The translations under genes and the position numbers were made by a program. A DNA stretch of 64,000 bases from Plantago major. Its lineage: Eukaryota > Streptophyta > Magnoliopsida > Lamiales > Plantaginaceae. The stretch covers positions 15,318,765 to 15,382,764 of the forward strand of contig CM048840.1 of the NCBI GenBank assembly GCA_026545765.1. Reading direction: 5' to 3'. Positions 39,037 to 51,920 of this stretch are shown in pieces. Below the pieces are notes generated by a model, which did no database searches, had not been told where the DNA came from, and saw only the letters and a program-made list of their open reading frames with translations. Each line of letters opens with the position of its first letter. The first letter of the stretch is position 1.

Positions 39037-39111
<75 letters not shown>
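39037..39111. repeat. (AT)n microsatellite near the Helitron 5' end
   Basis: A 75-bp pure AT run lies about 300 bp inside the Helitron 5' terminus. Apparent Ile/Tyr-repeat frames crossing it are artefacts. Confidence 0.95.
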
Positions 39112-39115
<4 letters not shown>

Positions 39116-39418
39116 CGTATATGAGTTAAACCACGGAATATGTGGACTATGGGTATCTTCATGTAACAAACATAATTGACTTGGGTAGATAATGATGGGA
39201 ATTTGAAGAATATTTAAATTTAAAAACCCATATAAGTAGGGAAACATAACAACCATTATTTGATTAGCAGTGAATTGAACCTGCTGTGTAATCTTCTTTT
39301 CAAATACATGCTGATTAAAAATTCATTTTTTCTTGGCTTTGTTTTGCCACCTAGAATTTTTGCTTATGTGGCACATCTCTTCTTTCATTTAGATCATCAC
39401 TTTTATCATATATATAGA

Positions 39419-39867
39419 TGGGACGTTTAAAAATAACAAAATTATGAAATTGTGAGTTAGAGGGAGTTCTCTTCCAAAGTTCTAAATCCTTAACCTCATG
39501 TCCCATTATTGCTAGGATGTCAGTACAAGCATTGCCGCCTCCATTTTCAAAATTGTTAGAAGTGTCTCTCAATCACTAAATAACAGAAAAAAATTGGGTG
39601 CGGCACTATCTGCCATAATTGAAATTCTACATTATCATCACAGCAAACAACTGAACAAGTGTTGGGAATAATAGGTTCAATAGTGGTAAAGATGTAGTAG
39701 AACAAAAGGCAATGTATAGAATCATGGTAATCTGACAAACTGTAGGGCAAAATTTAATTAATACAAACTAAAAGTAGCTGTTTTATAATTTTAAAATTGG
39801 TCCTCATATGTGAAAAGACACCAAGTTTACAGAAAGACTGATCCAACAACAATCAGATCCGGATGAT
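39419..39867. other. Right flank of the Helitron and 3' region of RPS3
   Basis: The first about 100 bp are the distal part of the host repeat interrupted by the Helitron (see 29979-30095). The rest holds no recognised gene and grades into the 3' UTR of RPS3. Confidence 0.6.
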
Positions 39868-41625
<1,758 letters not shown>

Positions 41626-42099
41626 TTTCACCTGAATACGTGTAGAATTGTCTGTTTCACAGTGAAGAAGATGCAGAAGCAGCTAGGGTTTTTCAGGCGG
41701 TATTTGGTAGAGATGGGTGTTCAGATTTCAGATGGGCTCTGGTCCAATTAGTTTGGGCTGGTTGTGTGACTAAAGAGTGAGTTTTGGGCGGGTTTCAAGG
41801 CCGCTACAAATTGTAAACAGAAAAAGTTCAATCGGAATAAAAAATTAGGAATGAGATCATTGCAACGACCCGAATACTAATGGATGGAGACCAGGCTTAT
41901 TGTACTAGCGAGGTTACTCATGATTACACCACACACGTCTCATTGGTATGATTCGTTTTATGTCTAAACCCACACGGATTTACTTTTGGAATCACTCAAA
42001 ATGTTTCATACCATAGGAGAGTGGTGATCTACATATATACCTTTCATCCCTTTCGTTCTGGACCAATGTGGGATAACTAACTCTAAGAACGAGGTAAGT
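41626..42099. other. RPS3 upstream region and unidentified repeat-like DNA
   Basis: About 200 bp of likely RPS3 promoter are followed by sequence with gaccaatgtgggataa (about 42061), a phrase common in plant repeats. It leads directly into the degenerate tandem array. No coding sequence was seen. Confidence 0.4.
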
Positions 42100-42780
42100 C
42101 AAACTTGAAAATTCAATTCAATGGATAATCTCAACTCTAAAATGGAATAGTTCCAACTTGGGAACTCTATTCGAAAGACAAACTAACTGTAAGGATATGA
42201 TACTTAAACCTTGAGAACTCCATTAAAAAAAATCATATCACACTATATTGAAAATAATACAAAAATATGATAATTCCAGCAGACAAACTAAATTCGAACA
42301 TAGCATAAATAATCCCAACTTGAAAACTCAACTCAAATGGTAAGCTTAACACCCGAAATAGTTACAATTGTATCTGAACTATGATAATGTGATAGTTCCA
42401 TCTTTGGCAAGCCAACTCTAATACTCGATAATTATAAATTGAAAAACACTATTTGAAGGGTAAACCACGCGTTATGAAAAAAATACTCTAAGAATGGAGT
42501 ATGTAATTATAACTTGGCAGCTCAATTCGAAGTATAAACCAACTTTTAAATGAGATAATTACAAATTGAGAATTTTTATTTAAAGAGTAAACAAAGCTTT
42601 ATTGGAAAATACTCTAACAAAGTAAAATTTTCATCTTTGAAACTCAACCCGGAGTATAAACCAACTCAAAAAATGTAATAGTGGTGACCTTGGAAATCAA
42701 TTCATATGGTAAGCTCATATTTAAGAATGATATAGGTTCAAACTTTAGAACTTAATACTAAGGTCGAAACCTACCAACAC
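42100..42780. repeat. Degenerate tandem array, period about 53 bp, roughly 11 units
   Basis: A motif close to ATA(A/G)TTcCAACTTGggAACTC followed by AaTTCgAAgGgTAAaC recurs with the aCTTG core near 42103, 42156, 42209, about 42265, 42318, 42369, 42402, 42437, 42512, 42563, 42633, 42687 and 42740. Most spacings are 50-55 bp, with a few of about 35 and 70-75. The units are strongly diverged. No protein-coding frame spans the array, so this is an old minisatellite or the inside of an unrecognised element. Confidence 0.72.
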
Positions 42781-43019
42781 CACGGCTAATGTGATTTTCA
42801 AGGAGGTGCTTAATAGGTGTGGACAATGTGATCTTTCTCAGGTCCCATCTTTCTTTATAAATTATACTTCGTATTGCCTTAATTTCATTTATTTAATATT
42901 TAACGAAATTTATGACGTGAGATCACCACGGGTTAGTACGGGTGTTCTAATATAACATTGTGCATAAATTTCATTGGTCAATTGTTTTTATTTTTTTAAA
43001 TTATCACATTTACTATATA

Positions 43020-43198
43020 CTCCCTCCGTCCCGGTTTCATATTCCCGCGGGCCCGGACAAAAGATTTAAGAGAAAAGTGAATAAAGTAGGAGAGATAATG
43101 TATAAAATATAAGAGTTATTTTCCATTTAAGGTATGGAAAGATAAAGTTGAGACGGCCCGAAACGAAGTGTGTGAAGATGAAACTGAGACGGAGGGAG
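43020..43198. mobile_element. Stowaway MITE (Tc1/mariner type), 179 bp
   Basis: Termini CTCCCTCCGTCCCGG and (reverse) CTCCCTCCGTCTCAG are flanked by TA on both sides (43018-43019 and 43199-43200). The CTCCCTCCGTCCC end and TA duplication are diagnostic of plant Stowaway elements. Confidence 0.95.
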
Positions 43199-43510
43199 TA
43201 TATACACATAGGTGACAATAAGGGTTATGTGCAGTTTTATTTTCCCCTTTTCTCTTTTCCCTTTATATAACTTGTAGTTTTATGTAATAACAATCAATTT
43301 TGATAGTGATAAGTAATAACTGCATATGTATTTGGTTAGAATAATAGTATATGTACACAAATGTAAATGTCTTGATAAAATGAAGGTATAAAGTAATACA
43401 TACCACAAACTTTTGAAAATCCAATGTTTCATCTGCTAACTACCAATTTAAATCCACAAACAGATTTCTTACTTTACCCCTTCCTGCATGAAACTAAGAA
43501 TCAATCCTCA

Positions 43511-46109
43511 TTAATTTCCACAAGCAAAGCAAGAGAAAACCTTTGAACCAATTGACTTGGTCTTCTTAGTTACCTTATGATCCCTACTAGTAGGCTCAAT
43601 ACTTGTCTCTGCTGTTGGAATGCAAATCTTGCATCCATCTGTACCACATTGCTTGTTCTTCTCACATTCATCCAAGAATTTCTTGAATGCAGAATTCACA
43701 TACTCCACTCCTCGCGGCACGTCCATATTATCGACTAGTTTGTCCGGGTATGTGTCCTTTACATGGTCGCCACATAGCACTGCTGCCATTTGTACCATCT
43801 CCTTTTGGAAATCGCTCAATTCTGCTCCCTCTTCTGCGCCTGCCTCTCTTAGTTTCACAGGTTCCGGCAGTGTCTCTGCAATCAAATAGGCGATTAGTAA
43901 CTAAGGTTCTTGCAAAACTCCCTAGCTAGATATATATATGTGGTTTTGATCATCATTTAAAGGGATTGTAGCACAGAAATGCTTCAATGAGATGCTTGCT
44001 TATGATCATCTGTATAGTTATTTGTTGGCTTTGGCTTGTACTTGTAATGGTGTAAAGGTGGCATGGATTAGAATTGTGATATGAGCTTTCTTTAATTATG
44101 ATCATTGTTAATTTTGTAGATGCTTAATAAAAACTTGTGACTTTTCGAAAACAAAGGAAAAACTGTAGCCATTGCCTTAATTACCTGGGCAGTCTGTTCT
44201 AGGGCTCTTCCTGTTTATCACACTCTCAAAGGTGCCGGCCCACTCGTCACGTTTAGTTAGAAACTCCTTTAGGTTGAAGATTTTCTTGACGGTTGCAGGT
44301 ATTGACGAATGCTCAAACTGAGATGTTGAGTAAGGTCCTGATGGCCCATGTAAAACTGCACTTACAAAATAAATAGATCTCAAGTAATTGTAACATATAA
44401 GGCCGGAAAATGCTCGATTTTCTTCATATTTTAGTGAAGTCGGAGAAAGAAAATATGTAAAGGATTAAAAAGAAACATTTTAACGACGCATTTGTATATG
44501 AGGTCACTGCATGAAACTTATGGGTGTATATGTAAATTTCCCCAACTTCTAATTCAACAAAAAGGAAAACATGGAAATACAAACCGGTTCCTTTCTCGAT
44601 CCATGGACTTATCATGATAGACGGGACCCTAACCCCCAAGCGATTAAACTGAAACTTGTATGGGTCAGGGCCTACAAGTCCGTCAGGGCTTGGAACTCCA
44701 TTAACTGGAGTAGGAACATGGTCGTAAAATCCACCATGCTCGTCGTAAATGATGATGAACAACAATTCATTCCACTGAGGACTTGACCTCAATGCTTCGT
44801 ACACTCCCTTAACAAATTTTTGGCCTTCAAACACATCGTGAGATGGGTGATCGTCGTTTCCAGGCAAAATTTTGAGGTCGAAATAACGTTGTTCGACCAC
44901 CACGTAGTTCGGTAATTTTCCTTCCTTGCAGTGGTTCTTGAAGTGAAGATCAAATTGGTGGAAGTTGTCTATGTACTTGAGTTTCCTCAAGTTTCTGCAT
45001 ATAACAACAAGCATCTATGTCATCCATTACGCATAAAATAAAAAAAAAAACGGGCTAGATATGATTATTTTGAAAAAGTTGTAACTTAATTTCTCAGTTA
45101 TGCCTCAAATTCATTTAAAGAGTAACACTTTAAGTAATTTTCCAAGGAATTCATTTTCAATTTCAACTACAAAACTCTTAAAAGTAATATAGTTGAAATG
45201 GTCGATTAAAAAAAGTCAAAGTGTTAAGAATTTAATGAAATTAAGGCTATGTGTGACGGACCGAAAAGAATTCAATGAAACGATAAGATACAATAAAATA
45301 CAATAAGAAAAGAATACAGCATGTTGTAGTGTCTCTTGGTGTCTGAGTGTAATGTACAGTGTAACATATACACTAGTTACAACCATTACAAAGATAATTT
45401 AAATGTTCTGATTGAAAGAGACATGTTAGCTAAAATTAACTCATTAGAAAAATTGAAATGTTTAAATTTACGTACCTATAAAAAAGTGTAGCTGGAGGAT
45501 ACTGATAGTATATCCCAAAGCTACATCCACCATCTTCCAGCGACTCAAAAATAGTCTTTTGCGGAAACCCTTCAATAAGCTGTTCCCTATTATTACTCGT
45601 CGCTCCATGCGACGTCGCAGAGTGCACAAACATCCTATTCGGCTGCGTCGAAGCCGGAACTGACGCGAACCATCGATCACAGACTGCAAACTCCGACACC
45701 AGTTCCTTGTAAACTGGTACAGCCTCCGGTTTGAACCCGTTCATGACCGTATCCGACATTCCGGCCTTATTCCGCTCGGCATTTTTTTGCGAACCCTTTG
45801 CCGACCCGTTTCAGTTTTGTTGTTTGCGTCGTCTTCCGATGGTGCCGAATATTTTTGCTAAAAAAAAATCTGGATTGAGTGGCCCGGGTCGGAGTCCACG
45901 TAAAGTGAGTTGGATTGATTGATGATTGATGTTGGTTTGATTTGGATATGGATGGGGGGTTGGACGTTGACGGGGGTTACACCGTTGATTTCCGGGTTGA
46001 TGGTTTTCATCCAACCGAGCATGTGGTCGAATGAACGATTTTCTTGAACTAGTACTACTACGGTTTTGATGTTGGAGTAATTAGGGCTTGAAGATGATTG
46101 AGAAGCCAT
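43511..46109 (-). CDS. Non-specific phospholipase C (NPC, phosphoesterase family), first exon disrupted
   Basis: There are four exons: 46109-45476, 44994 to about 44587, 44355-44185 and 43875-43511. Conserved blocks are [78 protein letters not shown] and PRTDC, ending VFSCFACGN. The family hydrolyses phospholipids such as phosphatidylcholine to diacylglycerol, acting in lipid remodelling and signalling. Exon 1 is 634 bp, one base short of the phase its splice site needs. The frame changes at a nine-A run (45860-45868, T on the coding strand) after GHSIQ. In the restored frame there is also a TGA at 45811-45813, just before [18 protein letters not shown]. Everything downstream is intact. It could be a young pseudogene, or partly a sequencing error, though the stop needs a separate cause. 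Confidence 0.85.
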
Positions 46110-48502
46110 TGTTGGCTTGGTTTTGAGGTGATTCTTGTTTAAATTTTGGTTTTAATTAGGGGAGTGCAAACAAAATTTTCAAGAAGATGGTGATAGTTTG
46201 GTGGTTGGAGTGAACTTGACTTATAAGCTTGTTTATGGAATTATGGGATAGTTTGATTGGAGAAGAAATTGGTATTCATACATACTTGGATATATAGGTG
46301 TTTGATAGATCAAGAAGCTTAGTTAATTAAGCTATCTTCATTTTGAAATTGGTTAACTAGCTGTTCGATGCGTAAGAAATTAGCAAATATAGCATATTAC
46401 TTGTAGAGAATTTGTTGCATCTTACTTCATGTTCCCATTGAGCAACATTAGTATGTTGTGCACGAAATGGTAGGTAGATTATGGCAATATAACTTTTTCT
46501 TTTGATTTTGTATCGAGACGATAGGTTTCAAATCTCTCGATGGTCTATCATATTAGGTATTTCCGCACGCCTATATAAATTAAACCGCATAAAAGTAGTA
46601 AAGTTCAATTAGAACTATCTATTGCAATTACGCATCCAACTCTACAATTAATGTTCCAACTTCCAGTGTTGTTGCACCTAGGGGCGGAACCAGAAAGGTC
46701 ATATATAGTTGGGTGTTCCTTCCAAATTTTAAAATTTTCTATTACATAATAATTTAAATCTCGCCCCCAACCTCGAAAATAATCTCATATGTATAATCCG
46801 GCCCTAAACCTAAAATCTTTAACTCGGTCCCTGGTTTCATGTTAAACATCTGATTAAGTACATTGATGTTCAAACTTCAATATTATGACGTGATCTTTAG
46901 AACTAGAAACCGACAGAATAAGCGTGGAACCATAAGTCCATGATGAGTACAGTTTGGTGTAATTGTTGGCATGTTGTAGCTGGTGAAGGTATGGAATATC
47001 CGTATCTGTAAATGGAATTCCCCTAGGTGTGGCGAGAGATTATTGCCTTACAAGTTATAACTTGCACGTTATTAGTGATAAAATATGGTATGTACAGGAC
47101 AGATGCCAAGAATCAAAGTTTATTCTAAATGTGTGAAATATGTTTGTTCATGTATTAAAATAATTTACAATGTAACCGCTCAAGTATTGTTCCAATTTGC
47201 TGTAACTGTTACCATGTTCATATCTAATTCCAATTCCAACTTTAATTTGGAGTAGGTATTTAAGTTTCAAAACCAACCATTAACCATTTTAAAAGTCAAA
47301 ATGGTTGATTGAATTTTGTGTGCACAAGACACCTGCCCTGGCTGTCCGCAGCTCTATCTCTTCGGCTACACTGTCAGCCTAGATGAAGAAGATCACAATG
47401 CATTTATCTTTTGTTTTTCTCGATCCTTCATATCCATCACTAAAACAGATCCATGACTATTCAAATTGAATTAATATTAATCAAATTGATTTACATTAAT
47501 AGATTTTTACACTACTTAATTATTATTAACCGAATTGAGTTTATATTTACAAATTTTCACACAGCCTAGTCAAATACTCAAGTTGAATTATTATTCACCG
47601 AATTGAGTTTTGTCAGAATTCAGTTTGAATTGAGTTTTGTCAGAATTCATTTTAAATTGAGTTTTGAATCTAATACCAAACACAATTTTTAATTAGGAAA
47701 AAGAAAAGTTAATCTTCGATAAGTATTTTTGCCATAACCAGATTTATATCATCTGGTGAAGAGGAAATGCAGAAACTAATATAGTCGGGAAGAAAGTGTA
47801 TTTAACGCCAAACTCGAATTGATTGTATGGGGATTGTCGGTCGCTGCGGCGAGTTTGCATTTTTGCTTTAAGGGCCAACCCAAATGTATGTATCACCAGC
47901 AAATATGATGGTGACACATGGCTGGACCTTATTGGTCTAGCCTTTATTTTTCGTTTTTCTATTTTTTAATTATCTTGAATTTTAAAAAATATAAAAATCA
48001 TAGCAAGTTAGCAACGCGCATAATTTTTTCGTCCTCTATAAACCAATCTTGATTATGTTTGGAACACTTCAAATTACATTCTTCATTCATGTATTTCATT
48101 GATGCATTATTATTTTTTGGATTTTATTAGGAGTTTTTAATATTTTATTTCAATATTTCTACTATTACAACCATTATAAACAATTAAAAGAGATAAATAA
48201 AATTAAAAAATTCCCACGACCATACTCCAAGACCATCCGACGACCACTACCATAGTGATTGATTTTAGTACTCCTGGGACTTCCCGTGACACGACCACGA
48301 TATGCTCGTGACACGTAGTGATAGTATGAGTTCTGACAATTTTTTGTTTTTGTTTATCCAGTATGCACTACACTGCTCGAATTGAATTACTACTATTTAT
48401 GAACTTATAAACTCAAAACTTTAAAACTAAAATATACTACTATTAGACTCCATAAATATCACGACCGAAAATAAAACTTCAAAAATTCAATTCTAGTAAT
48501 GC
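46110..48502. other. Intergenic, no gene recognised
   Basis: The first few hundred bases are the likely NPC promoter. The region is AT-rich. A phrase ctaggggcggaaccag at about 46678 resembles the border of common plant repeats, but I could not find its partner. Around 47460-47660 there are several imperfect repeats of aattgagttttgtcagaatt. No coding sequence was seen. Confidence 0.45.
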
Positions 48503-49057
48503 TCTGTTTAGCGAAACTAGTTGATACTAGCTGGTAGCTGATAAACTAGTTGGTTCTTATAAAAGTATTTAGTAAATCAATTAGATGATAAGCTAGCTGA
48601 TTTGCTATATATGGTATGTAAAAACAAATCAGCTAGCTTTTTTGTTGATAAGCTTCCTGGACAAACTTATCAGATCAGCTACTAGCTAGGCGTTCACGTA
48701 ACAGACTTATTACAAAAATAAGCTCATCGAGCTAATAAGCTAGCTGATAAGCTACCAGCTACCTTATCTGTTTAGCAAAACTAGCTGATAAGGTAGTTGG
48801 TAGCTGATTAGGTAGCTGATAAGATAGTAGGTTTTTATAAAAGTGTTTGGTAAATCAATTAGCTGATAAACTAGTTGATTTGCTAAATATGGTATGTAAA
48901 AGTAAATCAAGTAGCTTATTTTTTTAAATAAGCTTCCTGAACAAGCTTATTAAATCAGCTTAGCTTATCAGCTACCAGCTAAACATTCAAGTAATAGACT
49001 TATTACAAAAATAAACTCAGAGAGTTAATAAGCTAGCTCATAAACTTATCCTAAATA
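48503..49057. mobile_element. Two head-to-tail copies of a palindromic MITE rich in TAGCTGATAAGCTA
   Basis: Copy 1 (about 48503-48766) and copy 2 (about 48767-49057) both begin ctgtttagc(g/a)aaactag. Both pass through tataaaagt(a/g)ttt(a/g)gtaaatcaatta and ggtatgtaaaa, then attacaaaaataa, and end with taagctagct repeats. Within each copy the ends are complementary (agctggtagctgataa and ttatcagctaccagct). The superfamily could be hAT but no target duplication was found. Confidence 0.72.
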
Positions 49058-49204
49058 AAACCATAGAACCATAGTGTATTCAGGTTGAATCCCCTACCCC
49101 CAATTCCAAATACTAAGTTTGATTACTCGGTGTAGCTATGATGTGCATATGATCGATTCCATGTGTCCTTGTTATAGCACAACGCCACTCTTAAGGCCCA
49201 ATTA

Positions 49205-50554
49205 GAGCGTGTTTGGTTTGAAAATGCATTTGAGATTGGTCAAAACGCACTTCTCAGGCCCGTGTGCATTTGAGAGGTTTGAAACGCAGTTTGACCGAAA
49301 AAATCGATGTTTGGTTTACATGCGTTTCAGGTGCATTTGGATGCTCCAAAATGCACTTACGAAATCAATTTTGATGTTTGGTTTAGATGCATTTTGTTTG
49401 ATGGGGGCCCATTTTCCTTTTAAATAGCACAACATTGCACTTGAAATTGCATTTTATGTTTGGTTGTGTGTATTTGTACTTGTTCTATTAATTCAATCTA
49501 AACAAAATACTTCTAAAATCGAAATAAGTTTTACTTTGACTTTTTTTCAACTTTTTATTACGAATTAATCTTAAACCGCAAATGTAAAATGTTAAATTAA
49601 ATTATATAATGAAAATTTAGCCCCTAAAGTTTCATTATATAAAAAAATTGAACATTTTACATTTGCAGTTTAAGATTAATTCGTAGTCAAAGTTGAAAAA
49701 GTTTGACTGCAAAAAAGTCAAAGTGGGAAACTTGTTCCGGGACGGAGGAAGTATAAAATAATGGATTAGAGAACATTTAAGTACAAATCATTACTTAAAC
49801 CATGATAAATCAGTACAATCCGGTAAGTAGAATAAATTAATCTCCGATTAACAACTAATTAAACTAGTAAAGCATATTTAGTCAGTATTAGCACCAAATA
49901 AGGGCTGCTAATTAGGACATAATTAGCCTGCAGAACTTAGGCCTACTTAACAACGATTAGCCAAACCATGAGCATAACAACAATGGCAGACATGAACACT
50001 GTGAATTTGCTTGGATTTCTGGATTGGCATTTGGTGCAACGTGCTCCATCTTCATACCATTTGACTGAGTGATTGAAGAGATGGCCTCATGCTCCTCGCC
50101 TTTGTCATCCAAGTGAGAAACTTCTTCAATTGCATTGCGAATGGAGATACGGATTAGATTCCGGCAAGCTTCGTTCAATATTCCGGCAAGTTATAGAGAA
50201 AGCTCGACCTAGCATGTTACGTTTGGTCCCGTCGATGTTGCTGCTTCAGCAAAAATGGAGACGAAAGGCTGCTTCAGAGTGAAACAGATTTGGGGGTTTA
50301 TATATGTCCTTCCTAGGGCTGTTCATTTGGGGGTATAATAGTCCATCCATAAAATGTTAGAAATGCATTTTGAATCACACATCTCAAACACACCACCATG
50401 CTCATGTATTTCAAAATGCAGTTAGAGATGTGTTTCGGGAGAATGTGCACGGGCTTCTCCAAACACAGTTGGGCCGAAACACACGTTACCAAACACCAGT
50501 TTCCATGCGGTCAACCATTAAATAGCACCACTTCGCATCAAACCAAACACTACC
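49205..50554. mobile_element. PIF/Harbinger-type non-autonomous element, 1,350 bp, TTA target duplication
   Basis: The left end GAGCGTGTTTGGTTTGAAAA and the right end in reverse, GGTAGTGTTTGGTTTGATGC, share the GTGTTTGGTTTG terminal repeat. Both flanks are TTA (49202-49204 and 50555-50557). This combination is characteristic of PIF/Harbinger. Repeats of gcatttgaga/tgcattt fill the subterminal regions. No transposase is present. The interior (about 49930-50290) holds a GC-richer minus-strand stretch with a 73-codon frame (MNEACRNLIRISIRNAIEEV). In another frame it ends in a hydrophobic run (FTVFMSAIVVMLMVWLIVVK) and stop, like the tail of a membrane protein. It may be a captured gene fragment. 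Confidence 0.88.
49510..49751. mobile_element. Stowaway-type MITE forming a long hairpin, nested in the Harbinger element
   Basis: The right end, read in reverse, is CTTCCTCCGTCCCGGAACAA. The left end CTTCTAAAATCGAAATAAG is a decayed match. TA flanks both sides (49508-49509, 49752-49753). The arms are nearly fully complementary (tacgaattaatcttaaac and aaatgtaaaatgtt occur on both sides), so single strands would fold into a hairpin of about 110 bp. Confidence 0.85.
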
Positions 50555-50704
50555 TTAACCATTTCCAGTCCCATGAGACGTGTTGGGCTATGATCATCAC
50601 TATTTGCGGATTTCTCTCGCTTGACCCAATCCAGTTACTACTTGCATAATTGGTAATCAGTTTGGACACAAAGGGCATCCATGGTTTTAGAAGGGGAGTA
50701 GCTA

Positions 50705-51070
50705 GATGGCTCCGTCGTTTGACCCAAGCGCGTCCGTCTAGCTCAGTCAGGAGCCGTGCGGTCTTGAGTATCAAAAGAGAAGTCTGAAACCTTTTATGTA
50801 TCAAAAGAGAAGTCTGAAATGAAAGCCCAACATTTGTGTCTGTTCGGATTGGACTTAAGCGAAATGGTGCAGTCCATTCGCATCGCTTGACCCAAGCGCG
50901 CCAGTCAAGAGTCGGGCCTCGTGTCGTGGGTTTGCAGTCTTGAGTTGACTATAATCTTTTTGGGCCACAAACCTGCTATGTATGGTAAGCCTAAAAGAGA
51001 AGTCTGAAACGAAACCCCAATAGTTGTATTCGGATTGGGCTTAAGCGAAATGGTGCTACCCATTCATTTG
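50705..51070. repeat. Local tandem duplication, unit about 170 bp
   Basis: The order tgacccaagcgcg, agtcttgagt, aaaagagaagtctgaaa, ttcggattggncttaagcga, aatggtgc occurs twice (starting at about 50718 and about 50888). The second copy has extra bases in the middle. Within copy 1, atcaaaagagaagtctgaaa is itself doubled. There is no coding content. Confidence 0.75.
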
Positions 51071-51458
51071 GGTGTGTGAATTGAACGGATTTGTTCGAAA
51101 AACAACACTTCAGGGGACTGTCCGCTAATAGTCACACCTATCAAACTCAGCTTTCAATGCTATAAATAGACCCCCCGAATTTGATTTTCTACTTACTCGA
51201 AATTCATCATTTCTTCTCTCTTACTCTCTAAAAAGCTTGTCTCTTCCATTATTGAAGTAGTTCGCCCAAGTTAGTAATTAGTTCAAGTGCAAGATCACTA
51301 ACTCGCCCGTTGTTCTATCTTGAGAGACTATTCCCTAAGCAAATTGTAATCACCAGAGTGGGACAAATAAAGTCTTAAGAACCGATGTCCAACCCTTTGC
51401 TTAGCAGGTTAATTATTTACCATTGGAAACAGTGATCTATGATTAGTTACAAGAATAC
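51071..51458. promoter_or_regulatory. Promoter-like stretch without a recognised gene
   Basis: A TATA-like box (ctataaatag, about 51160) is followed by a pyrimidine-rich leader (cttctctcttactctctaaa) and then unremarkable sequence ending at a Tourist-like element. It could be an orphan promoter or a piece of a retroelement terminal repeat. I see no second copy or borders, so the call is weak. Confidence 0.3.
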
Positions 51459-51461
51459 TTA

Positions 51462-51917
51462 GAGCACCCCTATCCATGAACAAAATTATGGTTTGGTTTA
51501 CAATTTGGTTCATGGAAAAGTGGTTCATGAACACATTTCATTTGAGGAACACTTGGAGCATATCGATATTGGACTCTATAAATAGAGCACGAAAAGTTAA
51601 AATTAAAAAAAAAAAAAATTTTTTGGACAAAGAAACAGATAAAATCTCACATTTTATCTTCAAATACCATGGGCTGGTCAGACCATTGTGATTGGCGTTG
51701 TGTGTGTTTTTATCTATTCCTATTTTTAGTTTTTTTAATCTTTACTTATTAAAAAAAAAAAAAAACATGTGACTCCCACTTGCCCAATCCGAGAATGGTT
51801 TGCTTTTTTTTATTGGGGGCATGAACCATTTTTGGTTCATGGTTAAATGGCCCCCAAACCATTTTTCCTTCTTGTTTGGGTCCATGAACCATTTTTGGTT
51901 CATGGATAGGGCTGCTC
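51462..51917. mobile_element. Tourist-like (PIF/Harbinger) MITE, 456 bp, TTA target duplication
   Basis: It starts GAGCACCCCTATCCATGAAC and ends in reverse as GAGCAGCCCTATCCATGAAC, an inverted repeat of more than 20 bp with one difference in the part quoted. TTA lies on both sides (51459-51461, 51918-51920). The motif ccatgaaccatttttggttcatgg recurs inside. There is no coding capacity. Confidence 0.92.
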
Positions 51918-51920
51918 TTA

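Larger units (their letters stand above)
30485..39418 (-). mobile_element. Helitron, 8.9 kb, full length with both termini, carrying captured F-box gene pieces
   Basis: On the minus strand the element starts TCTATATATATGATAAAAG (39418 downward) and ends ...GGTTAGTACTAG at 30485. These are the TC...CTRR termini of Helitrons, preceded by host A and followed by host T. A 7-bp stem hairpin sits about 10 nt before the 3' end. There is no target duplication, as expected. If the element is removed, the flanks join as tttattatatgtgaga + tgggacgtttaaaaataac, matching a second copy of the same host repeat at 29979-30095. The element encodes a Rep-helicase (30751 to about 35,700) and carries F-box pieces (36.4-37.0 kb and 37.9-38.9 kb), a CACTA MITE and an AT microsatellite. 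Several frame breaks suggest it is no longer autonomous. Confidence 0.92.

Noticed and set aside
38893-39256. Frames with long Ile/Tyr runs
   Set aside because: They translate an AT microsatellite. The same applies to the frame at 22811-23008.
45860-45868. Reading the T9-AG in NPC exon 1 as the 3' splice site of a short intron
   Set aside because: There is no suitable donor upstream within the conserved block, other NPC genes read through here as one exon, and the TGA at 45811 would remain.
48503-49057. Regularly repeated TAGCTGATAAGCTA words that could suggest a spacer-repeat array
   Set aside because: Spacing is irregular, units are palindromic, and the block divides into two MITE copies. 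CRISPR arrays do not occur in plant nuclear DNA.
51071-51458. Possible retroelement terminal repeat (TATA box plus leader)
   Set aside because: No TG...CA borders, no partner copy and no target duplication could be found, so I left it as a promoter-like stretch only.
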